A stretch of 64,000 nt of DNA from Streptomyces kurssanovii (GTDB lineage: Bacteria; Actinomycetota; Actinomycetes; Streptomycetales; Streptomycetaceae). Position numbers and translations under genes: made by a program. The stretch covers positions 305,049-369,048 of the forward strand of contig NZ_BMTN01000006.1 in the NCBI RefSeq assembly GCF_014649695.1, read 5' to 3'. How positions within the stretch are numbered: position 1 is the first letter of the stretch; every line of letters begins with the position of its first letter. Positions 8,399 through 16,469 of the stretch are shown one piece after another. The notes below the pieces were generated by a model, which did no database searches, was not told the origin of the DNA, and saw nothing but the letters and a program-made list of their open reading frames with translations.

Positions 8399-9562
8399 CT
8401 ATGGCTGTCGGACGACGCGGCCGAGCGCCCGGATCAGGGCGTCCGCGCCGCGTTCGGCCTTGCTGCGCGGACAGCCGACGTTCAGCCGGACGAAGCCTTC
8501 GCACCCGTACACCCCTCCCGGCATGATCGCGACTCTCTCCCGTTCCACGAGCTCACGCTGGAGCACCGCGTCCTCGGTCCGGGAGCCGATGCCGAGCGGG
8601 CGGAGGTCGATCCAGGCGAGGTACCCGGCCTGCGGCGGTTCCCAGCCGAGCTGCGGGAACGCCGCGCCGAGCCGGTCGGCGAGCATCCGGAGGTTGCCGG
8701 CCACATAGGCGTTGAGGTCGTCCAGCCACGGTCCGCCCCGGCGGTAGGCGGCGATGTGCGCGGTCAGCGACAGCACGGCGGGCGACGCGAGGCCCTCGCC
8801 GGTCTCCATCCGGCGCACGAACACGGCGTGATCGGCGGGGTCGCCGATGATGCCGTACGAGCCGCTCAGGGCCGGGAAGTTGAACGCCTTGGTGCCGGAG
8901 GTGATCAGGGCCCAGCGGCCGGTGCCGTAGCGGGTCCAGGGCAGGTGCACCCCGTCGCGTACGAAGTCGGCGTGGATCTCGTCGCTGACGACCGCGACGC
9001 CGTGCCGTGCGGCGAGCTCGGCGGTCCGGGTGAGGTCGTCGTGCGTCCACACCCTGCCGGTGGGGTTGTGGGGCGAGCAGAGCACCAGGACCTTGCTGTC
9101 GGGCCGGGCGAGCTGCCGTTCCAGAGCCTCGTCGTCCCCGACGGGCACTCCGCGCAGGTCACGGCCCAGACCGGTGATCGCCTTGATGAAACCGTCGTAC
9201 GTGGGGGTGTGGACGACCACGCCGTCGCCCGGGCCCGTCCACATCCGCAGCAACTGCGAGAGCTGGTTGAGCACGGAGGGCGCGTACACGACGCGGTCGG
9301 TGTCGATGTCCGTGCCGTACCGGACGGCGAACCAGTGGCGGATCGCGGACAGGAAGTCCTCGTTCCGCCAGTCGGTGTAGCCGAAGACTCCGTGCGCGAT
9401 CCGGTCACGGAGGGCGTCGAGGACCACGGGAGGAGACGCGAAGTCCATGTCGGAGATGGTGAATGGCAGCAGGCCGTCGGTTCCGAACCGGTCGGCGACA
9501 CCGTCCCACTGCACACTCCAGGTGCCCCGCCGGTCGACGACCGCGTCGAAGTCGAAGCTCAC
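8399..9562 (-). CDS. MalY/PatB-type PLP enzyme (aminotransferase / C-S beta-lyase)
   Basis: About 387 residues, fold-type I PLP enzyme of the MalY/PatB group. Marks: WSVQWDGVADRFG and LPFTISDMDFASPP at the N-terminus (the family's substrate loop), CSPHNPTGRVW, VVSDEIHADFV, and TSGTKAFNFPAL with the PLP Lys. Members cleave cystathionine or cysteine conjugates, or act as aminotransferases; which applies cannot be read from sequence. The start is a GTG at 9562, behind a strong GGGGAGGGG ribosome site. The gap to the fbaA stop carries a hairpin, so the two genes are probably separate units. Confidence 0.9.
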   Translation of the reverse strand: MSFDFDAVVDRRGTWSVQWDGVADRFGTDGLLPFTISDMDFASPPVVLDALRDRIAHGVFGYTDWRNEDFLSAIRHWFAVRYGTDIDTDRVVYAPSVLNQLSQLLRMWTGPGDGVVVHTPTYDGFIKAITGLGRDLRGVPVGDDEALERQLARPDSKVLVLCSPHNPTGRVWTHDDLTRTAELAARHGVAVVSDEIHADFVRDGVHLPWTRYGTGRWALITSGTKAFNFPALSGSYGIIGDPADHAVFVRRMETGEGLASPAVLSLTAHIAAYRRGGPWLDDLNAYVAGNLRMLADRLGAAFPQLGWEPPQAGYLAWIDLRPLGIGSRTEDAVLQRELVERERVAIMPGGVYGCEGFVRLNVGCPRSKAERGADALIRALGRVVRQP

Positions 9563-9583
9563 GATTCCCCTCCCCTGTGGACA

Positions 9584-9627
9584 CACCACGGGCCCGGCGC
9601 CCGCGAGGGGGTACCGGGCCCGTGGTG
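9584..9627 (-). terminator. Hairpin terminator of fbaA
   Basis: CACCACGGGCCCGG pairs with CCGGGCCCGTGGTG around a 16-nt loop, 11 nt after the fbaA stop. Confidence 0.8.
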
Positions 9628-9637
9628 AGGCGGGTAC

Positions 9638-10660
9638 TTACTTGATCTTGGTGCCGGTGGAGCGCAGGGCCGCGCAGGCCTCCGTGACACGGGTGGCCAT
9701 GCCGGCCTCGGCCAGCTTGCCCCAGGTGCGCGGGTCATAGGTCTTCTTGGAGCCGACCTCGCCGTCGACCTTGAGGACGCCGTCGTAGTTCTTGAACATG
9801 TGGTCCGCGACCGGACGCGTGAAGGCGTACTGGGTGTCGGTGTCGAGGTTCATCTTCACGACGCCGTTCTCCAGGGCCGTGGCGATCTCCTCGGCGGTCG
9901 AGCCCGAGCCACCGTGGAAGACGAAGTCGAACGGGTCGGCCTTGCCGTACTGGGCGGAGACACCCGCCTGGAGGTCCTTCAGCAGCTCGGGGCGGAGGAC
10001 GACGTTGCCCGGCTTGTAGACGCCGTGCACATTGCCGAAGGACGCGGCCAGCAGGTAGCGGCCCTTCTCGCCCAGGCCCAGGGCCTCGGCGGTACGCAGC
10101 GCGTCGTCGACGGTGGTGTAGAGCTCGTCGTTGATCTCGTGCGTGACACCGTCCTCCTCGCCGCCGGTCGGGGTGATCTCGACCTCGAGGATGATCTTCG
10201 CGGCGGCGGCCTGCGCCAGCAGCTCCTGGCCGATGGCCAGGTTGTCGGCGAGGGTCTCGGCCGAGCCGTCCCACATGTGGGACTGGAACAGCGGGTTGCG
10301 TCCGGCCTTCACGCGCTCGGCGGAGATGTCGAGCAGCGGACGTACGTAGCCGTCCAGCTTGTCCTTCGGGCAGTGGTCGGTGTGCAGCGCGACAGTGATG
10401 TCGTACTTGGCGGCGACGATGTGCGCGAACTCGGCCAGGGCGACGGCGCCGGTGACCATGTCCTTGCTGTACTGGCCACCCAGGAACTCGGCACCGCCGG
10501 TGGAAATCTGGATGATGCCGTCGCTCTCGGCCTCCGCGAAGCCACGCAGTGCGGCGTGCAGGGTCTGGGACGAGGTCACGTTGATGGCGGGGTAGGCAAA
10601 CTTGCCTGCCTTCGCCCGGTCAAGCATCTCGTTGTAGACCTCGGGAGTCGCGATGGGCAT
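9638..10660 (-). CDS. fbaA: Class II fructose-bisphosphate aldolase
   Basis: 340 residues. Zn-dependent aldolase of glycolysis/gluconeogenesis, reversible cleavage of fructose-1,6-bisphosphate. Class IIA marks: AYPAINVTSSQTLHAALRGF, ALHTDHCPKDKLDGYVRPLL (Zn ligand His), SHMWDGSAE, LEVEITPTGGEEDGV, FGNVHGVYKPGNV and VFHGGSGST (Zn/phosphate loop). Start ATG at 10660 has AAGGAG 8 nt upstream; an upstream ATG in frame lacks a ribosome site and lies before family homology. Housekeeping gene, followed by its own terminator. Confidence 0.97.
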   Translation of the reverse strand: MPIATPEVYNEMLDRAKAGKFAYPAINVTSSQTLHAALRGFAEAESDGIIQISTGGAEFLGGQYSKDMVTGAVALAEFAHIVAAKYDITVALHTDHCPKDKLDGYVRPLLDISAERVKAGRNPLFQSHMWDGSAETLADNLAIGQELLAQAAAAKIILEVEITPTGGEEDGVTHEINDELYTTVDDALRTAEALGLGEKGRYLLAASFGNVHGVYKPGNVVLRPELLKDLQAGVSAQYGKADPFDFVFHGGSGSTAEEIATALENGVVKMNLDTDTQYAFTRPVADHMFKNYDGVLKVDGEVGSKKTYDPRTWGKLAEAGMATRVTEACAALRSTGTKIK

Positions 10661-10815
10661 ATGTCCGCTCCTTGTGATGTGCGGGTATGTGGTACGGGGG
10701 GCCGGGGGCGTCCCCGGTGAACCCAGTGCCCTGACCTTGGGCGACGTCATCGTCGCGGCCTATCTTTCCAGACTCCCGCCCTGGGTCCACCATGCCTGCC
10801 ACGCCTGCATGGCGA

Positions 10816-10851
10816 AGGGGCGTGCTGTTTCACGTGAAACAGCACGCCCCT
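10816..10851. promoter_or_regulatory. parS-like site inside a 36-bp perfect palindrome
   Basis: A perfect palindrome whose centre, 10827-10840, is GTTTCACGTGAAAC, the 14-mer known as the Streptomyces parS (ParB-binding) consensus. It lies 27 nt after the pyrE stop, so the long stem could also terminate pyrE. The exact parS core makes ParB binding likely; this would place the window within the origin-proximal parS region. Confidence 0.7.
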
Positions 10852-10877
10852 CGGAATCTCCGCAGCTCAAGCCATGA

Positions 10878-11417
10878 TCAGGCGAGACCGAGCTCATCGA
10901 GCGAATACGCGTTGATGTACTTCAGGCCCGCTTCCGCGATCTTGGGCGCGGCGCCGCGCTCCACGATCACGGCCACCGCGACGACCTCACCGCCGGCCTC
11001 CCTGACCGCCTCCACGGCGGTCAGCGGGGAGCCGCCGGTGGTCGACACGTCCTCCACGACCAGGCAGCGCCGGCCCTTCACGTCCGTGCCCTCGATCCGG
11101 CGCTGCATGCCGTGCGCCTTGCCCGCCTTGCGGACGACGAACGCGTCCAGCCGCTCACCGCGCGCGGCGGAGGCGTGCAGCATCGACGTGGCCACCGGGT
11201 CGGCGCCCAGCGTCAGACCGCCCACACAGTCGTAGTCCAGGCCGGCGGTGGCGTCGAGCATCACCTGACCGACCATCGGCGCGGCCTCGCCGTCCAGCGT
11301 GATCCGGCGCAGATCGATGTACCAGTCGGCCTCGATGCCCGAGGAGAGGGTCACCTTGCCGTGCACCACGGCCTTGTCCTTGATCTGCTGGAGCAGCTCA
11401 GCACGCACGTCAGTCAT
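10878..11417 (-). CDS. pyrE: Orotate phosphoribosyltransferase
   Basis: 179 residues. Converts orotate and PRPP to orotidine 5'-phosphate in UMP synthesis. Type I PRTase features: VTLSSGIEADWYIDLRR near the N-terminus, GGLTLGADPVATSM, and the PRPP loop CLVVEDVSTTGGSPLTAVEA. Start ATG at 11417 by homology. The upstream aldose epimerase gene stops 32 bp away on the same strand, so the two may be co-transcribed. Confidence 0.95.
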   Translation of the reverse strand: MTDVRAELLQQIKDKAVVHGKVTLSSGIEADWYIDLRRITLDGEAAPMVGQVMLDATAGLDYDCVGGLTLGADPVATSMLHASAARGERLDAFVVRKAGKAHGMQRRIEGTDVKGRRCLVVEDVSTTGGSPLTAVEAVREAGGEVVAVAVIVERGAAPKIAEAGLKYINAYSLDELGLA

Positions 11418-11449
11418 GGGGCTCAGCTTAAGGGCGTCGGTCCCCCGGC

Positions 11450-12247
11450 TCAGAGCCGCCGCCAGCTCCAGGTCGTCGCGATCTCCAGCGGCTCGATCGG
11501 GGTGACGAGCTGCGGATGGGTGTTGAGGCCGTTCGGCGGGCCGGACTGCGGCTCGACACAGACCGCCTCGGCCTGCTCGTCGTAGACCACGACCCACTCC
11601 GCCGGGCTGCGGACGATCAGCTCCAGCCGGCCCGGCCAGGTCAGCGTGACGTCGACCCCGTCGGGCATACCGAAGCAGTCGTCCCAGGGGCCCGGGAGCG
11701 GCGTGACGCGCTTGCCGGTGGGCAAGTGGTCCTCACCGCGCTCCTCCTGCCACTCGGGCGTGAAGCCGATCCGTACGTCCTCGCCCCCGTCCCCGAGGTC
11801 ACGCAGGAACCAGGGGTGCCAGCCCGCCTGCGCGGGAAACGACGTCCCGTACGTCTCCACGCCCATCCTGATGGTGACGGAGTCGTCCGCCAGCTCGAAC
11901 GTCTGCGTGACCCGCCCGGTGTACGGCCACGGGTCGGCGAGGTCGTAGGTGAAGGCCGCCTCGCTCGCGCCCGCCCGTGCGGTACGCCACACGGTGTCCC
12001 GGCCGGTGCCGTGAATGGCGTGCGGCGGTGCGTTGAGCGGCAGTTGGTGCGGAACTCCACCGTTGCTGAACTGCCCGTCCCGCGTGCGTCCGCACCACGG
12101 CACCATCGGGAACGAGCCGTACCGCTCGCCCTGTCGCAGCACCTCGGTGCCGCCGATGCGCAGGCTTCCGATACGGCAGCCGTTTCCCGGATGCACGGTC
12201 AACTCGACGTCACCGGCGGCCAGCCGGATGCTCTGTTCGCTACTCAC
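11450..12247 (-). CDS. Aldose 1-epimerase family protein
   Basis: 265 residues, GalM-like beta-sandwich. NGCRIGSLRIGGTEVLR, GSFPMVPWCGRTRDGQF (conserved PW/R substrate region), PPHAIHGTGRD (His), PAQAGWHPWFLR (His) and VCVEPQSGPPNGLN (catalytic Glu) are all visible. It mutarotates aldoses or sugar phosphates; the substrate is not clear. GTG start at 12247. Sits just upstream of pyrE on the same strand. Confidence 0.9.
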   Translation of the reverse strand: MSSEQSIRLAAGDVELTVHPGNGCRIGSLRIGGTEVLRQGERYGSFPMVPWCGRTRDGQFSNGGVPHQLPLNAPPHAIHGTGRDTVWRTARAGASEAAFTYDLADPWPYTGRVTQTFELADDSVTIRMGVETYGTSFPAQAGWHPWFLRDLGDGGEDVRIGFTPEWQEERGEDHLPTGKRVTPLPGPWDDCFGMPDGVDVTLTWPGRLELIVRSPAEWVVVYDEQAEAVCVEPQSGPPNGLNTHPQLVTPIEPLEIATTWSWRRL

Positions 12248-12266
12248 ACCCCGACATTACGGCGTG

Positions 12267-13346
12267 TCACCTACGGCGGCGCAGCGCCCTGCCGACCACG
12301 ACCGCCGACGCCAGTGCGAGGGCCGCGGCGGGTGCCAGCCACCGCAGGGTGTCCCCCGCGGAGGAGGCGTCGGGAGCCGGGGTGGGCGCGTAGCGGCCGC
12401 GCGGCGGGGCGTGGTCGACCTCCTCGGCGCTGCGGCCGATCATGGTGCGCCGTGCGTGAGCGGCCTCGGCGGGCACCGCGCCCGGCAGACCGGCCAGATC
12501 GTCGAGATCGTCGACGCTGTCGACGCCGTCGAGGTCCTCCACACCGTCGAGATCTTCCCCGGCGACCAGGTCGTCCGCGCCGTCTACCTCGCCGAGGTCC
12601 CCGAACTCGTCGTCGGCGTCGGCGCCGAGGGACGGCGGAGGTACGGGTGCGTCGAAGACCGAGCCGGCGGCGTCGGGCGCGTCATCCGCACCTGCCGCGT
12701 CCTGGGCGTCGGGCGCGTCATCCGCACCTGCCGCGTCCTGGGCTTCGGGCGCGTCATCCGCACCGGCAGCGTCCTGGGCGTCGAGCCCGGCGTCGGCCGC
12801 GGGGCCGCCGGTTCCGTCGGCCGTCCCACCGGCTGCTTCCTGAGGTTCCGGGGCCGGAGCGGCACCGTCACCCGCGCCTTCCGCGCGATCCCCGGGCTGC
12901 GGGTCCTCGAAGGCGGCCGCGGCCAGCGCTTCCGCGAAACGGTCGAGAAGCCGGTGGGCCGCCGACACCTTCGCACCGGCCGCGAGATCGGCCAGCCGGC
13001 CCTCGGCACGCGCGGAGCCGCTGAACGTCACCGTCGTGCCGCCGTCGGTCGGCGCGGGACGGATCGTCAGCGTCACCTTCACCGAGCCGCCGCCGCGTGC
13101 CTCCGCGCCCTCTCCCTCGACGGCGAAGGCGCCGCCCCGCTCGTCGTCCTGCTCCGTGATGTGCAGCGCGCCGCGGTAGGTGATGGTGTGGCCGGCGACT
13201 CTGACCTTGAGCCGCCCCGAGAGGGGGCCCGCAGACTCGTCTGCGTCCTGCTGGAGCCCAGGGACGCAGCGGGCGACTCGGGCGGGGTCCCGCAGCGCAC
13301 GTCGGAGGGTCTCAGCCGGTACCGGAACGAACACCTCATGCTCCAT
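12267..13346 (-). CDS. SRPBCC (CoxG-like) domain protein with acidic repeats and C-terminal TM
   Basis: 359 residues. Residues 1-150 form an SRPBCC/CoxG-like lipid- or ligand-binding domain (MEHEVFVPVPAETLRRALRD, ARCVPGLQ, VTFSGSARAEG). Then comes a long Ala/Asp-rich low-complexity region with a 12-residue tandem repeat, an acidic DLDGVEDLDGVDSVDDLDDL stretch, and a C-terminal hydrophobic segment (APAAALALASAVVVGRALRR) ending in Arg, so it is probably anchored with its bulk inside the cell. CoxG relatives recruit CO dehydrogenase-type enzymes, but no such genes are here. Start ATG at 13346. Confidence 0.8.
   Translation of the reverse strand: MEHEVFVPVPAETLRRALRDPARVARCVPGLQQDADESAGPLSGRLKVRVAGHTITYRGALHITEQDDERGGAFAVEGEGAEARGGGSVKVTLTIRPAPTDGGTTVTFSGSARAEGRLADLAAGAKVSAAHRLLDRFAEALAAAAFEDPQPGDRAEGAGDGAAPAPEPQEAAGGTADGTGGPAADAGLDAQDAAGADDAPEAQDAAGADDAPDAQDAAGADDAPDAAGSVFDAPVPPPSLGADADDEFGDLGEVDGADDLVAGEDLDGVEDLDGVDSVDDLDDLAGLPGAVPAEAAHARRTMIGRSAEEVDHAPPRGRYAPTPAPDASSAGDTLRWLAPAAALALASAVVVGRALRRRR
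12672..12779. repeat. Three tandem 36-bp coding repeats
   Basis: Unit of 36 bp (12 residues, AQDAAGADDAPD-like) at 12672-12707, 12708-12743 and 12744-12779. Copies 1 and 2 are identical; copy 3 has a few changes. Inside the SRPBCC protein's acidic linker; likely variable in number between strains. Confidence 0.9.
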
Positions 13347-13472
13347 GGAAGCCGAGCCTACTCAGCACGGCCCGCCACGTCTGCCTTTCCCGCACGCGCC
13401 CGTCACGTCCGCGTCTTCGCCGGCCCGGCCGGCGGCCGCCCCGTGCCCGGGCCGCGGCCGTGGTGGTGGCCG

Positions 13473-15059
13473 TCAGCGCGTGTAGCGCGGGTGGACCAGC
13501 GTCGAGGGCACCAGACCTGTCAGCCGGGTCCGCTCGGCGGCGAACGTGTCCTGCCTGAGCGTGTCCTCGACCTCCGAGCGCAGCAGCGGCGCGTCCGCGC
13601 CGATCCCGAGCCGGGGTGCGCTGCCCTCGGCCGCGACCAGCAGTCCCCAGTCTGTGGCCGCCGCTCCCGCCCTGAACCTCGCCGGACCGCCCGCCGCACC
13701 GGTCTTCGCCCCGCGGACCCGGTAGGCGGTGGTGCCGAAACCGGCCGCCCGCAAGGTCGTGTCGACCGTCCAGTACGTACGGGGCCGCGAGGTCGGCCCC
13801 GCGTGGACCACGAGCCGCCCGCCGTCCGCCAGGACCCGCCGGGCCAGCCAGTAGAACTCCAGCGAGTAGAGCTTGGTGCTCGCGGTGATACCCGGGTCGG
13901 GCAGATCGGAGACGATCACGTCGTACGCGCCCTCGTGCTCACGCAGCCAGGAGAAGGCGTCCGCCGTGACGACCCGCGTCCGTGGGTCGTCGTACGCGTG
14001 GTCGTTCAGATCGGTGAGCGCCGGATCGCTGCGGGCCAGCTCGACGACTCCCGGGTCGAGCTCGACGACGGTCAGCGCCCGCACATCGGCGTACCGCAGC
14101 GCCTCGCGCGCCGCCAGCCCGTCGCCGCCGCCGAGGATGAGCACCCGGCCGTGCGGACCGCGCATGGCGGGGTGGACGAGCGCTTCGTGGTAGCGGTGCT
14201 CGTCCTTGCCGCGCACCTTGAGCCGGCCGTTCAGGAAGAGGTCCGGCGGCCGGGAAGGCCCGCCGGTGACCACCACCTCCTGGACCCCCGTGCGCACCGC
14301 GACCCGCACATCGGCGCCGTAGACCGCCCTGCGGGCCGCCCGCTCGAAGTCGTCGACCATCACAGTGGCGCCCGCGAGCACCGCCAGCACCAGGACGTTG
14401 ACGGTGAGCAGCCTGGTCCGCCAGCGCGGTGTGAGGTCACGGCGGAACAGCCACAGCACCACCGCTCCGCCGGCCACGGCGTTGACCGCTCCCGTCACCA
14501 GCGCCCCGGTGAGTTCACCGAGCCACGGCAGCAGCAGGAAGGGAAACGCCAGCCCGCCGACGAGGGCCCCCACGTAGTCCGCGGCGAACAGATCGGCGAC
14601 GGTGCCCTCCGCGTCACGCCGGGAGATGCGCTGGATCAGCGACATCAGCAGCGGCAGCTCCGCGCCGATCAGGATGCCGATGGTGAGGCTGAAGACCACC
14701 AGCGGCACCCCGGATCCACCGAACCAGGCGAAGGACGCGTAGAGCACCATGGCCGAACTGCCGCCGACCAGCGCCAGCGCCGCTTCCAGCAGCCCGAAGC
14801 CCACGGCTGCGCGGCAGCGCATCCGCTTGGCGAGGAGCGATCCGATGCCCATCGCGAACACCATCACGGACAGGACCACGGACGCCTGGGTGACCGAGTC
14901 CCCGATCAGATACGTGGCGAGCGCGACGAGTTCCAGCTCGTAGACCAGGCCGCAGGCCGCGCAGACGAAGACCGCGGCGAGCACGAGATGGCGGCCGGAC
15001 TCGGGACGCACGGGCAGCACCATGTCCTGGGGCGGCGAGGTCTGCGGCCGGTCGATCAT
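13473..15059 (-). CDS. Membrane-fused spermidine synthase-like protein
   Basis: About 528 residues. The N-terminal half has about seven transmembrane helices ([20 protein letters not shown] onward); the C-terminal half is a spermidine synthase-type methyltransferase fold with [20 protein letters not shown] (AdoMet/dcAdoMet loop), [10 protein letters not shown] and [11 protein letters not shown]. It probably transfers an aminopropyl group or is a related transferase; the true substrate of these fused actinobacterial proteins is not settled. ATG at 15059 or a GTG three codons upstream could be the start. The DUF2617 gene directly upstream is a regular partner. Confidence 0.85.
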   Translation of the reverse strand: MIDRPQTSPPQDMVLPVRPESGRHLVLAAVFVCAACGLVYELELVALATYLIGDSVTQASVVLSVMVFAMGIGSLLAKRMRCRAAVGFGLLEAALALVGGSSAMVLYASFAWFGGSGVPLVVFSLTIGILIGAELPLLMSLIQRISRRDAEGTVADLFAADYVGALVGGLAFPFLLLPWLGELTGALVTGAVNAVAGGAVVLWLFRRDLTPRWRTRLLTVNVLVLAVLAGATVMVDDFERAARRAVYGADVRVAVRTGVQEVVVTGGPSRPPDLFLNGRLKVRGKDEHRYHEALVHPAMRGPHGRVLILGGGDGLAAREALRYADVRALTVVELDPGVVELARSDPALTDLNDHAYDDPRTRVVTADAFSWLREHEGAYDVIVSDLPDPGITASTKLYSLEFYWLARRVLADGGRLVVHAGPTSRPRTYWTVDTTLRAAGFGTTAYRVRGAKTGAAGGPARFRAGAAATDWGLLVAAEGSAPRLGIGADAPLLRSEVEDTLRQDTFAAERTRLTGLVPSTLVHPRYTR

Positions 15060-15112
15060 CCTCGACACGCTACGTCACGGATGCCACACGGTTTGTCACC
15101 CACAGGTGTCGA

Positions 15113-15682
15113 CTACGGCCCGGAAGGCTCGGGGTTGCGATCGAGGTGGCGCATGCCCCGCGCGCTCCGCGACCCCTGCGCCGCGAAGCCGACGCGCGTA
15201 CGCGTGACCACGAGCCGGCCCTCCTGCGGGTACGCGTGCCAGGTGCGCCACCGCGCCTGCCCCTCGCCGCTCTGCGCCACCATCGCAGTAAAGGCGTGGG
15301 GGGAGCCGGGGAACGTGCCGGCGAGACCGTGGGGGTGGTCCGCGACGAGGGCCAGCAACTCCTGGGCCCGGCCCGCGAAGGAGCGGTGGGAGAGCGTCTC
15401 GACACGGGCCGCGAACTCGTACTCCCAATCGCCGAGCCGCTTCGCCACCCCGAGGGGCAGCGGGGTGCTGCTGCCGGGGATGCAGGCGACGGTCTCCGAA
15501 CAGGTGCCCCGTTCCTCCTCGAGCAGCACCTGGTGGGAAGCGCCCAACAGCCTCAACTGCAGCTTGCAGCCGGACAGTTCGAGGTCGAGGACGGCCAAGG
15601 CGGGGAGCGGCTCCCGGCCGAGCGCCCAGGCGAGGTCGTCGGCACGGGTGTCGGTATAGGCGGTATCGATGGTCGTGAGCAT
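15113..15682 (-). CDS. DUF2617 family protein
   Basis: 189 residues, no signal or membrane segment. LTTIDTAYTDTRADDLAWAL at the N-terminus and the downstream HGLAGTFPGSPHAFTAM stretch are characteristic of DUF2617. Function unknown. It precedes the spermidine synthase-like gene by 53 bp on the same strand, suggesting an operon. I use ATG at 15682; the frame is open further upstream but without family similarity. Confidence 0.8.
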   Translation of the reverse strand: MLTTIDTAYTDTRADDLAWALGREPLPALAVLDLELSGCKLQLRLLGASHQVLLEEERGTCSETVACIPGSSTPLPLGVAKRLGDWEYEFAARVETLSHRSFAGRAQELLALVADHPHGLAGTFPGSPHAFTAMVAQSGEGQARWRTWHAYPQEGRLVVTRTRVGFAAQGSRSARGMRHLDRNPEPSGP

Positions 15683-15972
15683 GGGTCGGCTCCGCAAGCG
15701 CGCTTCGGCGGGTGGACGCGTGGACCTGGCACTCCGGAAGGGTGCGCAAGACGTGTGGGGGGTGGCCTGCTTCGGTCCACGTGAGGTCCGAGGGCTGGAT
15801 GGATCCATCAGGTTCCGACAGTGAGAAAATCACGAAGTGGACGTCGCCCACAGCGTTTTTACCCAACTTGGCGCGGTTTCCATCCCCTCGGGGGCCCATA
15901 GGTTCAACTGTTCAACGGAAAACGAGCAAGTGAAGTCAACACATCCGCCGGACTTTCTGCCAACAGGAAGGC
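15683..15972. other. Non-coding stretch upstream of the DUF2617 gene
   Basis: No supported gene. It is less GC-rich than its surroundings in places (15820-15960), as expected for the DUF2617 promoter region. Confidence 0.5.
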
Positions 15973-16011
15973 GCCCGGCGGGTGTTGGCGTCCCCCGCCC
16001 ACCCGCCGGGC
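15973..16011 (-). terminator. Hairpin after the Cys-rich miniprotein gene
   Basis: GCCCGGCGGGTG pairs with CACCCGCCGGGC around a 15-nt loop, 31 nt past the stop of the small membrane protein gene. Confidence 0.8.
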
Positions 16012-16041
16012 ATCTTCACCGCGCGGACCAGCTGCCCCGTG

Positions 16042-16296
16042 TCAGCTGCCTCCGCCGCATCCGCCCCCGCCCCCGCCGCCGCACGACGAACTGCTGCTGC
16101 AGGACGAGCCGCTGCTGCCGCCGCACGACGATCCGGAGCCTCCACCGTCTCCGCCGCTCCACCACGCTCCACCGCCGTCCGCGGCGCCGCTGCCGGTGCG
16201 ACGCCGGTTCCCGCGGCTCCTGCCGGAAGCCCCCACCGTCACCGCGACGAACACGATCACCACCAGAGCGAACAGCGCGATCCCGAGAAACATCAT
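16042..16296 (-). CDS. Small membrane protein with Ser/Gly/Cys-rich tail
   Basis: 84 residues. One transmembrane helix at the N-terminus (MFLGIALFALVVIVFVAVTV), a short basic stretch (SRGNRRR), then a Gly/Ser tail with five Cys spaced in runs and ending in GGGGGGGCGGGS. Start is an ATGATG at 16296 behind GGGGAG at good spacing, which supports a real gene. Similar short proteins with glycine/cysteine tails occur in actinomycetes with no known role; exposed cysteines could bind metal or crosslink. Divergent from the aminotransferase gene. Confidence 0.7.
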   Translation of the reverse strand: MMFLGIALFALVVIVFVAVTVGASGRSRGNRRRTGSGAADGGGAWWSGGDGGGSGSSCGGSSGSSCSSSSSCGGGGGGGCGGGS

Positions 16297-16469
16297 GATT
16301 CTCCCCGTCCTTCTCGTTCCCCCGAAGCGAGACCTCGCGACGCTGCGTGACCGCTTCTCCCGCACCCGCTGGACGCTGACCCGCGGGACGCTTACCTGCG
16401 TGGCAAGGGGATGCCCTCGGCCACTCGGAGCCAAAGCAGACTTGAGCAACTCCAGAGGTTCCGCGCAGG

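Noticed and set aside
12672-12779. Possible CRISPR-like repeat
   Set aside because: The units are tandem with no spacers and keep a coding frame.
12015-15659. A very long plus-strand open frame (over 1,200 codons)
   Set aside because: It lies opposite the epimerase, SRPBCC, spermidine synthase-like and DUF2617 genes, has low-complexity Arg/Gly/Pro content and no family motif; it is the usual GC-skew shadow.
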